Shown here one piece after another: positions 27,378 to 36,320 of a DNA stretch of 64,000 bases. Every line of letters begins with the position of its first letter. The stretch's first letter is position 1. The stretch is taken from the NCBI RefSeq assembly GCF_003001935.1, contig NZ_PVNG01000011.1, positions 301,512 through 365,511 on the forward strand, in the 5' to 3' direction. Source of the DNA: Nonomuraea fuscirosea. GTDB lineage: Bacteria; Actinomycetota; Actinomycetes; Streptosporangiales; Streptosporangiaceae. The notes beneath the pieces are model-generated. The model was not told where the DNA came from and did no database searches. It saw only the letters and a program-made list of their open reading frames with translations. The position numbers were made by a program, and so were the translations under genes.

Positions 27378-27535
27378 ATCTTGGTCTGGCCCCAGAGCAT
27401 CAGCATCACCAGCACGAACACGATGACCACGCCGGCATAGCCGACGGGGCCCAGGCGGAACGCCCGGCGCACGCGGTTGAGACCCCAGGCGAACAGCAAC
27501 GCCAGGAAAACCAGGAGGATCAGGCCGCCGTCCAT
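27374..27535 (-). CDS. 53-residue two-helix membrane protein
   Basis: ATG at 27535 on the reverse strand gives MDGGLILLVFLALLFAW, a basic loop (NRVRRAFRLGP), a second helix (YAGVVIVFVLVMLMLW) and a short tail. The basic loop between helices suggests both termini are outside. Codon third positions are GC-rich throughout, and the stop codon interlocks with that of the hydrolase gene (CTAG). No clear ribosome binding site is seen, so a leaderless transcript is possible. Function unknown. Confidence 0.65.
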   Translation of the reverse strand: MDGGLILLVFLALLFAWGLNRVRRAFRLGPVGYAGVVIVFVLVMLMLWGQTKI

Positions 27536-27639
27536 GGTGTCCAGTATGCGGTGCGAACGGGCTCACCGCGCGGGGACGGCACGGAAGCGGCATGACCGCG
27601 CGAGCGCGCTGACCCCCGCGCCCGCGCGTCGGCCCCGCC

Positions 27640-28785
27640 TCAGAATCCGAAAGAGCGGCCGATGATCTCCTTCATGATCTCGGTGGTGCCGCCGTAGATC
27701 GTCTGGACCCGGCTGTCCAGCCACGCCTTGGCGACCGGGTACTCGGTCATGTAGCCGTAGCCGCCGTGCAGCTGCAGGCAGCGGTCGATCACCTTGGTCT
27801 GCAGCTCGGTGGTCCACCACTTGGCCTTGGCGGCGTCCACCGCCGTGAGCTCCTTCGCGTTGAGCGCGGTGATGCACTTGTCCACGTAGTGGCGGGCGAT
27901 CTCCGTCTCGGTGGCCAGCTCCGCCAGGACGAACCGGGTGTTCTGGAACGAACCGAGGTTGCGCCCGAACGCCTGGCGCGTCCTGCAGTACTCGACGGTC
28001 TGCTCCAGCACGACCTCGGCCGCGGCCACCGCCGCCACCGCGATCGACATGCGTTCCTGCGGCAGGTTGTTCATCAGCTGGAAGAAGCCCTGGCCGTCCT
28101 CGGGGCCGAGGCGGTTGGCGACGGGCACCCGTACGCGGTCGAAGAACAGCTCGGCCGTGTCCTGGGCCTTCATGCCGATCTTGTCCAGGTTGCGCCCGCG
28201 GGCGAACCCCTCCATGCCCCGCTCCACCACCAGCAGCGTCACGCCCCTGGCGCCCGCCTCCGGATCGGTCTTGGCCACCACCACGACAAGATCGGCGTTC
28301 ACCCCGTTCGTGATGAACGTCTTCTGCCCGGTGAGCACGTAGTGGTCGCCGTCGCGTTCGGCCCTGGTCGTGATGCCCTGCAGATCGCTGCCGGCCCCGG
28401 GCTCGCTCATGGCGATCGCCGTGATCAGCTCGCCGCTCACGAAGCCGGGCAGCCAGCGCTGCTTCTGCTCGTCGTTCGTCAGATCCACGACGTACGGGGC
28501 CATGACGTCGTTGTGCAGGGAGAAACCGAGACCGCTCGCGCCGCTTCTGATGATCTCTTCGACGATCACCGCGTTGTAGCGGAAGTCGGTGATGCCCGCG
28601 CCGCCGTACTCCTCCGGCACCGAGAACCCGAACATGCCCAGTTCGCCGGCCTTCTTCCAGACCTCGCGCGGGACAATGCCCTCCTTTTCCCACTGCTGAT
28701 GGTGCGGCACGACCTCGCGGGCCATGAATTCGCGCACGGTCTCCCTGAACAGCAGGTGCTCTTCGTCGAAGAGGTCTCGCCGCAT
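27640..28785 (-). CDS. Acyl-CoA dehydrogenase
   Basis: 381 residues from ATG 28785 (GGAGG five bases upstream). Typical segments: AIAMSEPGAGSDLQGITT, VLTGQKTFITNG, FFDRVRVP and QLHGGYGYMTEYPVAKA. The catalytic Glu is in IYGGTTEIMKEIIGRSFG. It is an FAD-dependent alpha,beta-dehydrogenation enzyme of fatty acid or branched-chain acyl-CoA breakdown. No ETF genes nearby. Single-gene unit, divergent from the surface protein gene. Confidence 0.93.
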   Translation of the reverse strand: MRRDLFDEEHLLFRETVREFMAREVVPHHQQWEKEGIVPREVWKKAGELGMFGFSVPEEYGGAGITDFRYNAVIVEEIIRSGASGLGFSLHNDVMAPYVVDLTNDEQKQRWLPGFVSGELITAIAMSEPGAGSDLQGITTRAERDGDHYVLTGQKTFITNGVNADLVVVVAKTDPEAGARGVTLLVVERGMEGFARGRNLDKIGMKAQDTAELFFDRVRVPVANRLGPEDGQGFFQLMNNLPQERMSIAVAAVAAAEVVLEQTVEYCRTRQAFGRNLGSFQNTRFVLAELATETEIARHYVDKCITALNAKELTAVDAAKAKWWTTELQTKVIDRCLQLHGGYGYMTEYPVAKAWLDSRVQTIYGGTTEIMKEIIGRSFGF

Positions 28786-28969
28786 GTCGCCTCCGGGGGG
28801 ACAGAACTCCATTCTGTTAGCGCCAGGTATACCCCCTTTCGTGGTGCGGGAGGAGCCTGTGGACACGGGTTCATCACAAGTGCCGGAGGAAGCGGCATTC
28901 GGTATGTGTTGCGGGTGTTTAGGACTCTAAGATCTACCCTCGGTCTATTTGTGGGTGATCGGAGTCTCC

Positions 28970-30394
28970 GTGAGTCGGTGGCACAAGGCGTTGATCGCCG
29001 CTTCGATTGGGTCCGTGGTGACGTTAGGCGTCGTGGTGCTTCCCGGCGTACCCGCTTCCGCCGCGCCGGCCGACCTCGTCATCGACTACACCTGCACGTC
29101 GGACGGCAACACCAGCAGCATCGTCCGGCACGGCGCGGTCAAGCTGCGGACCAACCTCACCTTCGCCACCGATCTCGCGGTCGGCGGCCCGCTGAACTTC
29201 GCCTGGAAGCTCGCCTACACCGGCTCCGACCCCAACCGGCTGCAGTCGCCCGGCTACTTCAAGGCCGGCGGTCTGGTGCACGCCACGGGCCGGATCAAGC
29301 TGGAGAAGGACTGGAAGGGCATCCTGGAGCCGCAGGGCGTCTCCGACCCGGCGGAGGCTCTGCGCCCCGACGACGAGCTGCCGCTTCCCGAGCTGATGAA
29401 CGATCCCGGCCTGACCAACAAGGCGGGCGTCGTCAAGATCACGCCGCAGGACATCGAACTCGACTTCACCCCGCCGGACGGCCCGGTCACCGTCAACGAC
29501 GGCGACGACGCCGACAACCCGAGCGACATGCAGATCGTCTACAGCGGCATCGCCGACTGGACGCCGCAGACCGGCCTGCCGGGGTCCGAGCACCATGTGC
29601 ACAACGACCTGCACCACACGACCAAGATGGGCGCCTACGCCGAGCTCAAGTTCGTCGGCACGAGCGTGAAGTACATCGGCCCGACCGACAAGGACGCCGG
29701 CCCCGTCAACGTCTACATCGACGGGGCTCTGGTGTCCACGATCGACCCGTCGCGTGACGCCGACGACGACCCTGTCAACCACGACCTCGACGGCGGCAAG
29801 ACGCTCTACACGATGCCCGCCCAGGACTACGGCCAGCACACCATCAGGGTCGAGAAAGCCACGGACCAGGGTGACATGTGGGTGGACGCGTTCGAGGTGT
29901 CCACCACCACGGCCGAGACCCCGACCGGTTTCCACAAGGCGAAGTGCAGCATCGTAGGCACCGCGCCGTCGGTCGAGGTGACCATCGGTGGCGGCACGGA
30001 CCCGACCGACGACCCCGACCCCACAGACGACCCCGATCCCACGGACGACCCGGACCCCAACGACCCCGACCCGGGCAACCCCGGCAACCCGGACCCGGGC
30101 AACAACGGGGTCGGCGATGGGGACGGGCTCACCAACGTGGTCGTGATTCCTCAGGCGTCCGGCACGACCTCGTCCACGCCGAAGAGCACCGGGCCGACCG
30201 CGACCAAGTACTACAAAGCGCCCCAGGTGGCCAAGACGCCCAGTGGCGGTGTCGAGACCGGGGTGGCGCCCGATGGGGAGCGGCATCCGTACGGGCTGAT
30301 GGCCGGCGGTATGGCGCTGGTCATGGGGACCGCCGGTGGTGGGTTGCTCATGCGCAGGAGACGGGCCGAGCACGCGGGAGGAGCGCACTCATGA
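28970..30394 (+). CDS. Secreted surface protein, predicted class F sortase substrate (first copy)
   Basis: About 474 residues from GTG 28970 (GGAG five bases upstream). There is a Sec signal peptide ending near PASA-AP. The N-terminal beta domain begins IDYTCTSDG. The middle ~100 residues look like a carbohydrate-binding/galactose-binding-like sandwich (AELKFVGTSVKYIGP..VYIDGALVSTID). A DPTDDP repeat stalk follows. The C-terminus has KTPSGGVETG, PDG, a hydrophobic helix and MRRRR, a noncanonical cell-wall sorting signal. The stop overlaps the start of the sortase gene (ATGA), implying translational coupling. Confidence 0.85.
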   Translation: MSRWHKALIAASIGSVVTLGVVVLPGVPASAAPADLVIDYTCTSDGNTSSIVRHGAVKLRTNLTFATDLAVGGPLNFAWKLAYTGSDPNRLQSPGYFKAGGLVHATGRIKLEKDWKGILEPQGVSDPAEALRPDDELPLPELMNDPGLTNKAGVVKITPQDIELDFTPPDGPVTVNDGDDADNPSDMQIVYSGIADWTPQTGLPGSEHHVHNDLHHTTKMGAYAELKFVGTSVKYIGPTDKDAGPVNVYIDGALVSTIDPSRDADDDPVNHDLDGGKTLYTMPAQDYGQHTIRVEKATDQGDMWVDAFEVSTTTAETPTGFHKAKCSIVGTAPSVEVTIGGGTDPTDDPDPTDDPDPTDDPDPNDPDPGNPGNPDPGNNGVGDGDGLTNVVVIPQASGTTSSTPKSTGPTATKYYKAPQVAKTPSGGVETGVAPDGERHPYGLMAGGMALVMGTAGGGLLMRRRRAEHAGGAHS

Positions 30395-31308
30395 CCGATC
30401 AGAACATGCCGGCCGAGAACGCCCCGGATCCGATGGCGCCGGTTCCGATCGCGCCCGATCCGATGGCGCCGGTTCCGATCGCGCCCGATCCGATGGCGTC
30501 GGTTCCGGTCGCGCCGGTGCCGGTGGCGCCGACGGAGAAGACGCCGATGCAGAAGGCGCTGCCCGGGCTGCTGATCGCCGGCTCGCTCGGCGGGGTCGGC
30601 CTGGTCATGGTGAGCCTGCTCTCGCTGGCGCCGCCGGTGGACGACGGCTCGGGCCCGCGGCCGATGGCGGCGCCGCAGGACGTGCCGACCACGGTCGAGA
30701 TGCAGAACGCGGGCGCGTTCATCCTGCCGCCCACGGTCGGCCCCGGCGGCAAGAACAAGCCGCTCACCCCGGCCCGCCTCGACGCCCCGCCGCCGCTGGC
30801 CGCCGTTCCCGTCATCCCGGCGATCCCCAAGGCCAAGACGAAGACCGCCAAGGCCAGGCCGACCCGCATCAAGATCCCCAAGATCAAGGTCAACTCCGCG
30901 ATCGGCGGGGTCACGGTCAGCAAGAAGGGCAGGCTCGGCACTCCGCCGCTGAGCAGGCCCAACCAGACCGGCTGGTACAAGCTGTCGCCGGTGCCGGGCG
31001 AGGTGGGCCCGTCGATCATCAACGGCCACGTCAGCACCCGCAAGGGCCCCGCCGTCTTCGACCGCCTGCGCGAGCTGGCCAAGGGCGACCAGATCTACGT
31101 GTACCGGTCGGACGGGAAGGTCACCCGGTTCACGGTCAGCGGGATCGAGCAGGCCAGCAAGACCTCGTTCCCGACCAAGCGGGTGTACGGGAACACCAAC
31201 GACTCCCAGCTCAGGCTCATCACGTGTGGTGGGGTCTACAACCGGACGACGCATCACTACACGGACAACATCGTCGTGTACGCAACGTTGTCCAAGAAGA
31301 AGGGCTGA
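30391..31308 (+). CDS. Class F sortase (first copy)
   Basis: 305 residues. The cytoplasmic N-terminus carries a 10-residue repeat (MAPVPIAPDP, three copies), then one membrane helix (LPGLLIAGSLGGVGLVMVSLLSL), a Pro-rich linker, and a sortase domain from ~residue 160. Catalytic His213 (NGH), Cys279 (LITCGG) and Arg285 (YNR) are in the class F order. It is coupled to the surface protein upstream, which is its presumed substrate, and would attach it to peptidoglycan. The N-terminal repeat is unusual for a sortase. Confidence 0.92.
   Translation: MTDQNMPAENAPDPMAPVPIAPDPMAPVPIAPDPMASVPVAPVPVAPTEKTPMQKALPGLLIAGSLGGVGLVMVSLLSLAPPVDDGSGPRPMAAPQDVPTTVEMQNAGAFILPPTVGPGGKNKPLTPARLDAPPPLAAVPVIPAIPKAKTKTAKARPTRIKIPKIKVNSAIGGVTVSKKGRLGTPPLSRPNQTGWYKLSPVPGEVGPSIINGHVSTRKGPAVFDRLRELAKGDQIYVYRSDGKVTRFTVSGIEQASKTSFPTKRVYGNTNDSQLRLITCGGVYNRTTHHYTDNIVVYATLSKKKG
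30427..30516 (+). repeat. 30-bp tandem repeat inside the first sortase gene
   Basis: Units 30427-30456 and 30457-30486 are identical; the third, 30487-30516, has four changes. Each encodes DPMAPVPIAP-type decapeptides. Identity at the DNA level indicates recent expansion by slippage. Confidence 0.85.
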
Positions 31309-31440
31309 CCGGAACTTGAGGTCTTTTCACCGGTTTACGGGAAGTTGACAGGGACAGTTCGTAGGATCTCAACCTAACCGTGACCAACGGCTGGAATTCT
31401 GGCACGACTGTTGACACTGCTTTGAAACGGAGATGGACCC

Positions 31441-32757
31441 GTGCTTATGTCCCAGGTGGGGCGCCGCCTCGCCCAGACGACGTCCGCGTTGGGATTAGTA
31501 GGCGCGCTGGTCGTCCTCGTTTGCGGCGTCTTCGTCATGGCGACACCGACCACGGCGTTCGCGGCGACGAAGACGTTCTCCTACACGTGTCAATCCGGTG
31601 GGCCGTATACGGTCACGACGGGTACACCGCTCACGGTGACGCTGACGGCGCCCACCTCGGTGACGGCAGGTCAGACATTCGATCTGACGGTGGGCATCCC
31701 GGCATTGACGCTGGCGACGGGCAGCATTCCGCAGGCCGCCACTACTGTGGCCGTCAATTTGGCGCTGACGCCGTCGGGTGGCACGGTCACTGAGCCGACC
31801 ACCCCGAAGCCTGGGGCGGCCATCACGGCAAACCAGGCCGCGGTGCCTGCCGGTAGCGCCACTTACAAGGTCGCGGTCAACTCCACCACGACAGGCAAGA
31901 TCAGCCTGGACCCCGGTGATCTGAAACTCGGCCTCACCTCCGCTACGAGCGCCGCCACGACCAATTGCACCACGACCTCGACCGAGGTCCTGGACGTCCC
32001 GATCGGCACCGGGGGCGGAGGCGGCACCGGCACTGACCTCGTCGAGTATGAGTGCGTCGGCCCTGAGGACTCAGATGTCCAAGACGTCGAGATCAAGGTC
32101 GAGCTGACCATGCCGACCACTGCCAAGGTGAATGAGCAGTTCGCCATCAAGTGGAAGGGCACCTACACGACGGGCAAGGAGCTCAAGGCGCCCACCACGG
32201 GTCAGACGATCCCCGCCAAGATCTTCGCCTACGCATCTCTGACCGGGATCACCGGTCTGACCTCCGCCACCGGTGAAGGCACGACGGGCACCATCACGGC
32301 CGGGAGCACCATCCCGCTTCCCACCACCGCGTTCGATATGAAGACCACTGCCAGCACGGCGGGCACAGCCACGGTGAAGCCGGCGGATGTGAACTTCGGC
32401 GCCAACACCGCGACCGGCAACAATCCGGCGATCGCGTGCAAGGTCCAGAACGCCACCGAGCTCAAGTCCTACACGCTCACGGTGGGCAGCGGAACCACGA
32501 GCCCGAGCCCCACCACGACGAGCCCCACAGCCAGCCCGACGACCACCAGCCCCCGCCCCACCACCACCCGCACCGCCACCCTGACGATCACCCCGTCGAA
32601 GACCCGTAAGTCGCAGACCCCCAAGGCGGGCGCTGACACCGGGGCCGGTGGGACGATGGGGCCTGATGGGCGGGTGTTCATTCTGACGGGGACCGGGCTG
32701 GTCGCGGTGGCGGCGATCGGTGGGCTGGTCATGCGACGCCGTTCCGTCAAGGGCTGA
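31441..32757 (+). CDS. Secreted surface protein, predicted class F sortase substrate (second copy)
   Basis: 438 residues, GTG start. Signal peptide ends near TTAFA-AT. Two successive beta domains begin FSYTCQSGG and VEYECVGPE, each with later cysteines; both resemble the first domain of the previous surface protein. A Ser/Thr/Pro stalk follows, then QTPKAGADTG, PDG, a hydrophobic helix and MRRR. GC content looks lower than its neighbours over the beta domains. The paired sortase starts 5 bp after the stop. Its domains are short and repetitive, like cell-surface adhesins; ligand unknown. Confidence 0.85.
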   Translation: MLMSQVGRRLAQTTSALGLVGALVVLVCGVFVMATPTTAFAATKTFSYTCQSGGPYTVTTGTPLTVTLTAPTSVTAGQTFDLTVGIPALTLATGSIPQAATTVAVNLALTPSGGTVTEPTTPKPGAAITANQAAVPAGSATYKVAVNSTTTGKISLDPGDLKLGLTSATSAATTNCTTTSTEVLDVPIGTGGGGGTGTDLVEYECVGPEDSDVQDVEIKVELTMPTTAKVNEQFAIKWKGTYTTGKELKAPTTGQTIPAKIFAYASLTGITGLTSATGEGTTGTITAGSTIPLPTTAFDMKTTASTAGTATVKPADVNFGANTATGNNPAIACKVQNATELKSYTLTVGSGTTSPSPTTTSPTASPTTTSPRPTTTRTATLTITPSKTRKSQTPKAGADTGAGGTMGPDGRVFILTGTGLVAVAAIGGLVMRRRSVKG

Positions 32758-32762
32758 GCGAG

Positions 32763-33527
32763 ATGTCCGGCTACTACCCGTACGGCGGCGGCCAGCCGAA
32801 CCAGCCGCCCCCTCCGGCCGACAAGGGCGGCACCGCGTTGCGGACCGTGCTGATCGTGGCGGCCATCGCCGGCGTCGTGACGGTCGTGGCGGGCCTGCTG
32901 ATCGTCTTCAGGTCGCCCGAGGAGTACGGCCTGGCCAGCAACAGGGACTCCCTGGCGCTGCGCGCGCAGCCGAAGAACACGGGGCAGCCCGAGCAGGCGC
33001 TGTTCCAGGCCCCGGCGAACGTGCCGCCGCCGCTGCCGCAGATCAACCCGGCGCCCCCCATGCTGCCCTCGACCCCGATCAGGCTGGTCGTCAAGCGGCT
33101 GGGGATCAACGCGCCGATCCGGTCGGTGGGTCTGGCCAAGGACGGCACGATCCAGGTGCCGCCGTCGGAGAACCACAACCTGGTGGGCTGGTACCGGAAC
33201 ATGTCCACCCCGGGTGAGGTCGGTCCGGCCGTGCTGCTCGGGCACAAGGACACCCGGACGCGCGCGGCCGTCTTCTCCCGCCTGCCGGAGCTGAGGCACG
33301 GCGACACCATCGAGGTCAAGCGCCAGGACAAGACGACCGCGGTGTTCACCGTGGGCGGGATAGAGCAGGCGAGCAAGAAGACGTTCCCGACCCAGCGGGT
33401 CTACGGGAGCCAGGAGAACGCTCAGCTGCACCTGATCACCTGCGGTGGCACCTACGATCGGACCACCGGGCACTACACCGACAACGTCATCGTCTACGCG
33501 ACGATGACGAGCTCCTATCGAAGCTGA
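32763..33527 (+). CDS. Class F sortase (second copy)
   Basis: 254 residues. Short Gly/Pro/Tyr-rich cytoplasmic N-terminus, one membrane helix (TVLIVAAIAGVVTVVAGLLIVF), linker, then the sortase domain. His161 (LGHKD), Cys227 (LITCGG) and Arg233 (YDR) form the active site; the Cys-Arg spacing equals that of the first copy. It is clearly a paralogue of the 30391-31308 sortase but lacks its decapeptide repeats. It follows the second surface protein by 5 bp. Confidence 0.92.
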   Translation: MSGYYPYGGGQPNQPPPPADKGGTALRTVLIVAAIAGVVTVVAGLLIVFRSPEEYGLASNRDSLALRAQPKNTGQPEQALFQAPANVPPPLPQINPAPPMLPSTPIRLVVKRLGINAPIRSVGLAKDGTIQVPPSENHNLVGWYRNMSTPGEVGPAVLLGHKDTRTRAAVFSRLPELRHGDTIEVKRQDKTTAVFTVGGIEQASKKTFPTQRVYGSQENAQLHLITCGGTYDRTTGHYTDNVIVYATMTSSYRS

Positions 33528-33541
33528 GCGCGGAGGCGGGC

Positions 33542-34306
33542 ATGGGCTGGATGGCGAAGCGGAGACTGCGTACTGGCCCGACGGCGGCCTTGCCCGCCAA
33601 ACCGGACCTGGACGAGTTGTTGCGCGTCGTCAGGCTCGCCGACCCGGCCGCGAGGCGGGACGGCGACGACATCGTGGCGACCGACGTGCGCGTGTGCGCG
33701 CCCGTCGAGGCCGAGGGCGAGCTGACCGGCGGTGAGCTGGAGAAGGTGTGGGCGGTGCGGGTGGCCGCGGAGGGCCCGCTGCCGCTCGACTTCTTCGACC
33801 GCTTCCTCGCCGAAGGGCTGGCGTTCCGGCTGGGCGGGCTCGCGGTGTGCCGGGGCGAGGTGAGCGATCCGGCCGACGACGAGGAGAGCGGCCCTGCGGT
33901 GATTCTGCCGGTACGTCCCACGCCGGAAGAGCTGGCCCCGCTGCTGGAGCAGGAGGAAGAGGGCATCGCGTTCACGGCGGGCGACATCCGGGCCGTGGTG
34001 GTACCGCAGAAGGGCCGGCCGCCGGCCGTGCAGGAGCTGCTGCCGTTCGCGACCGAGCTGACCGCGATCGAGCTGCGCGGCGGCGAGCCGGTCAAGCTGG
34101 GGGCGCTCGCGCTGGAGCTGTCCGAGGCTCTGAACGGGATCGCGGTGGACCGCTGGCGCTTCCGGATCGACACGGCGGAGGATCTCCTGTCTCCCGCGTC
34201 GGCGGAGGAAGCGGAGGAAGCCGAGGAATCGAAGGGACCCGAGGAGTCGAAGGGTGCCGAGGAGGCGGAGGAGGTCGTACCCCCGGCGGAGCCTGCGTCC
34301 GAATGA
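33542..34306 (+). CDS. Protein of unknown function with acidic repetitive tail
   Basis: 254 residues, ATG 14 bp after the sortase stop, so probably part of the sortase operon. Soluble, no signal or membrane helix. The first ~210 residues are a mixed alpha/beta sequence I do not recognise. The last ~35 residues are low complexity (AEEAEEAEESKGPEESKG). Its position suggests a cytoplasmic accessory to the surface system, but it could equally be unrelated. Confidence 0.65.
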   Translation: MGWMAKRRLRTGPTAALPAKPDLDELLRVVRLADPAARRDGDDIVATDVRVCAPVEAEGELTGGELEKVWAVRVAAEGPLPLDFFDRFLAEGLAFRLGGLAVCRGEVSDPADDEESGPAVILPVRPTPEELAPLLEQEEEGIAFTAGDIRAVVVPQKGRPPAVQELLPFATELTAIELRGGEPVKLGALALELSEALNGIAVDRWRFRIDTAEDLLSPASAEEAEEAEESKGPEESKGAEEAEEVVPPAEPASE

Positions 34307-34331
34307 CGTTCTGTTGTACTCTGCACCTAGT

Positions 34332-34350
34332 AACCGAATAATGCTCGGTT
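34332..34350 (+). promoter_or_regulatory. Inverted repeat upstream of the thiolase
   Basis: AACCGA-N7-TCGGTT is a perfect 6-bp inverted repeat 13 bp before the thiolase start, next to the Shine-Dalgarno sequence and overlapping a possible -10 (TAATGC). Size and spacing fit a TetR-type operator, common for beta-oxidation genes. Inference only. Confidence 0.35.
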
Positions 34351-34363
34351 TCCAGGAGGCACT

Positions 34364-35509
<1,146 letters not shown>

Positions 35510-35514
35510 AGGGT

Positions 35515-35553
35515 GGAGCGCCGCCTCCGGGCGTACGGGGGAGGCGGCGCTCC
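35515..35553. terminator. Bidirectional terminator after the thiolase
   Basis: A 14-bp perfect stem (GGAGCGCCGCCTCC / GGAGGCGGCGCTCC) with an 11-base loop, starting 5 bp after the thiolase stop. It lies between convergent transcription units. Confidence 0.75.
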
Positions 35554-35577
35554 GCTAACTACCATCCCGGTAGTTGT

Positions 35578-35697
35578 CTAACGGCCCTTGGGCGGAAGGC
35601 GCCGGGGCGGCATGATCGGCCGCTGCGGCATCTTCGGCATCGGGCGCACCACCGGCAACTGGGGCCGGTTCTTCTTGTTTCCTGAGCGAACGCGCAT
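35578..35697 (-). CDS. 39-residue Arg/Pro-rich cationic peptide
   Basis: ATG 35697 has AGGAG eight bases upstream. The product starts MRVRSGNKKNRPQLP and ends PPRRLPPKGR. It has 8 Arg, 4 Lys, 10 Pro and no acidic residue (net charge about +12), with alternating RP/xP spacing. No leader cleavage signal or membrane segment is visible. It could be an RNA- or ribosome-binding small protein; the composition recalls proline-rich ribosome-targeting peptides, but homology is not shown. Convergent with the thiolase; monocistronic by position. Confidence 0.6.
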   Translation of the reverse strand: MRVRSGNKKNRPQLPVVRPMPKMPQRPIMPPRRLPPKGR

Positions 35698-35915
35698 AAG
35701 GGAAGCTCCTCTACGTAACTCACGACGCGGCTCGATAGAGGCCGGTCGACATGCTCAGCTGCCGCGTCTCATGGATGGACTGGCTGAGTGGCGGGCGGAA
35801 AGCCCCGCGAATTACAGGTAAAGGCGCATGTCCATGAGGCTATGGGGGCCTCGGACGGCCGCGCAACCGAATTAACGGCGAGCCGGATCGCGGGCGGCGT
35901 TCAGCCGCGCGCCCG

Positions 35916-35958
35916 CCTCAGGCTGTCAGCCGCGCACCCGGCTCAGGCTGTCAGCCGC
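35916..35958. repeat. Short direct repeat at the MerR 3' end
   Basis: CTCAGGCTGTCAGCCGCG occurs twice at 24-bp spacing, the second copy running into the MerR stop codon region. It appears to be a local duplication of the gene end; no function evident. Confidence 0.5.
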
Positions 35959-36310
35959 GGGCCTGGCCCGCCGCGATCACGCTGTCGAGGGCCGCGCGCG
36001 ACTCGCGCATCGCCTCCATGGCCCGGTCGATCCGGTCGCGTTCGGCCCGCAGCCGCCCCAGCATGTCAGGACAGGTCGGGGCGAGGTGGTCGCTCCCGGC
36101 CTCCAGGCAGGGCAGCACGGTCGCGATCATCGTGGTGCCGAGGCCAGCGGAGAGCAGGCAGCGGATCCGGCGCACCACCTCGACGTGGCCCTCGCCGTAT
36201 TCGCGCTGGCCGCCGGCGCCGCGCTCGGGGCGCAGCAGGCCCTGCTCCTCGTAGTGCCGCAGGAGCCGCTCACTCACACCGGTGCGTCGGACGAACTCCC
36301 CGATGCGCAC
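35951..36310 (-). CDS. MerR family transcriptional regulator
   Basis: 119 residues from a GTG with GAGGGAGG upstream. The N-terminal MerR winged helix is MRIGEFVRRTGVSERLLRHYEEQGLLRPERGAGGQREY, followed by the coiled-coil dimerisation helix. Two cysteines (LPCLEAG, PTCPDML) lie in the effector region, which might sense metal, redox or a small ligand. It follows the serine hydrolase by 10 bp on the same strand, so the two form an operon. Confidence 0.9.
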   Translation of the reverse strand: MRIGEFVRRTGVSERLLRHYEEQGLLRPERGAGGQREYGEGHVEVVRRIRCLLSAGLGTTMIATVLPCLEAGSDHLAPTCPDMLGRLRAERDRIDRAMEAMRESRAALDSVIAAGQARG

Positions 36311-36320
36311 GTGGCCTCCC

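Noticed and set aside
30427..30516. CRISPR-like array
   Set aside because: Contiguous repeats without spacers, in frame inside a sortase gene; coding tandem repeat.
35698..35950. Structured RNA between the peptide and MerR genes
   Set aside because: Some short complementary stretches but no consistent fold or known motif seen by eye.
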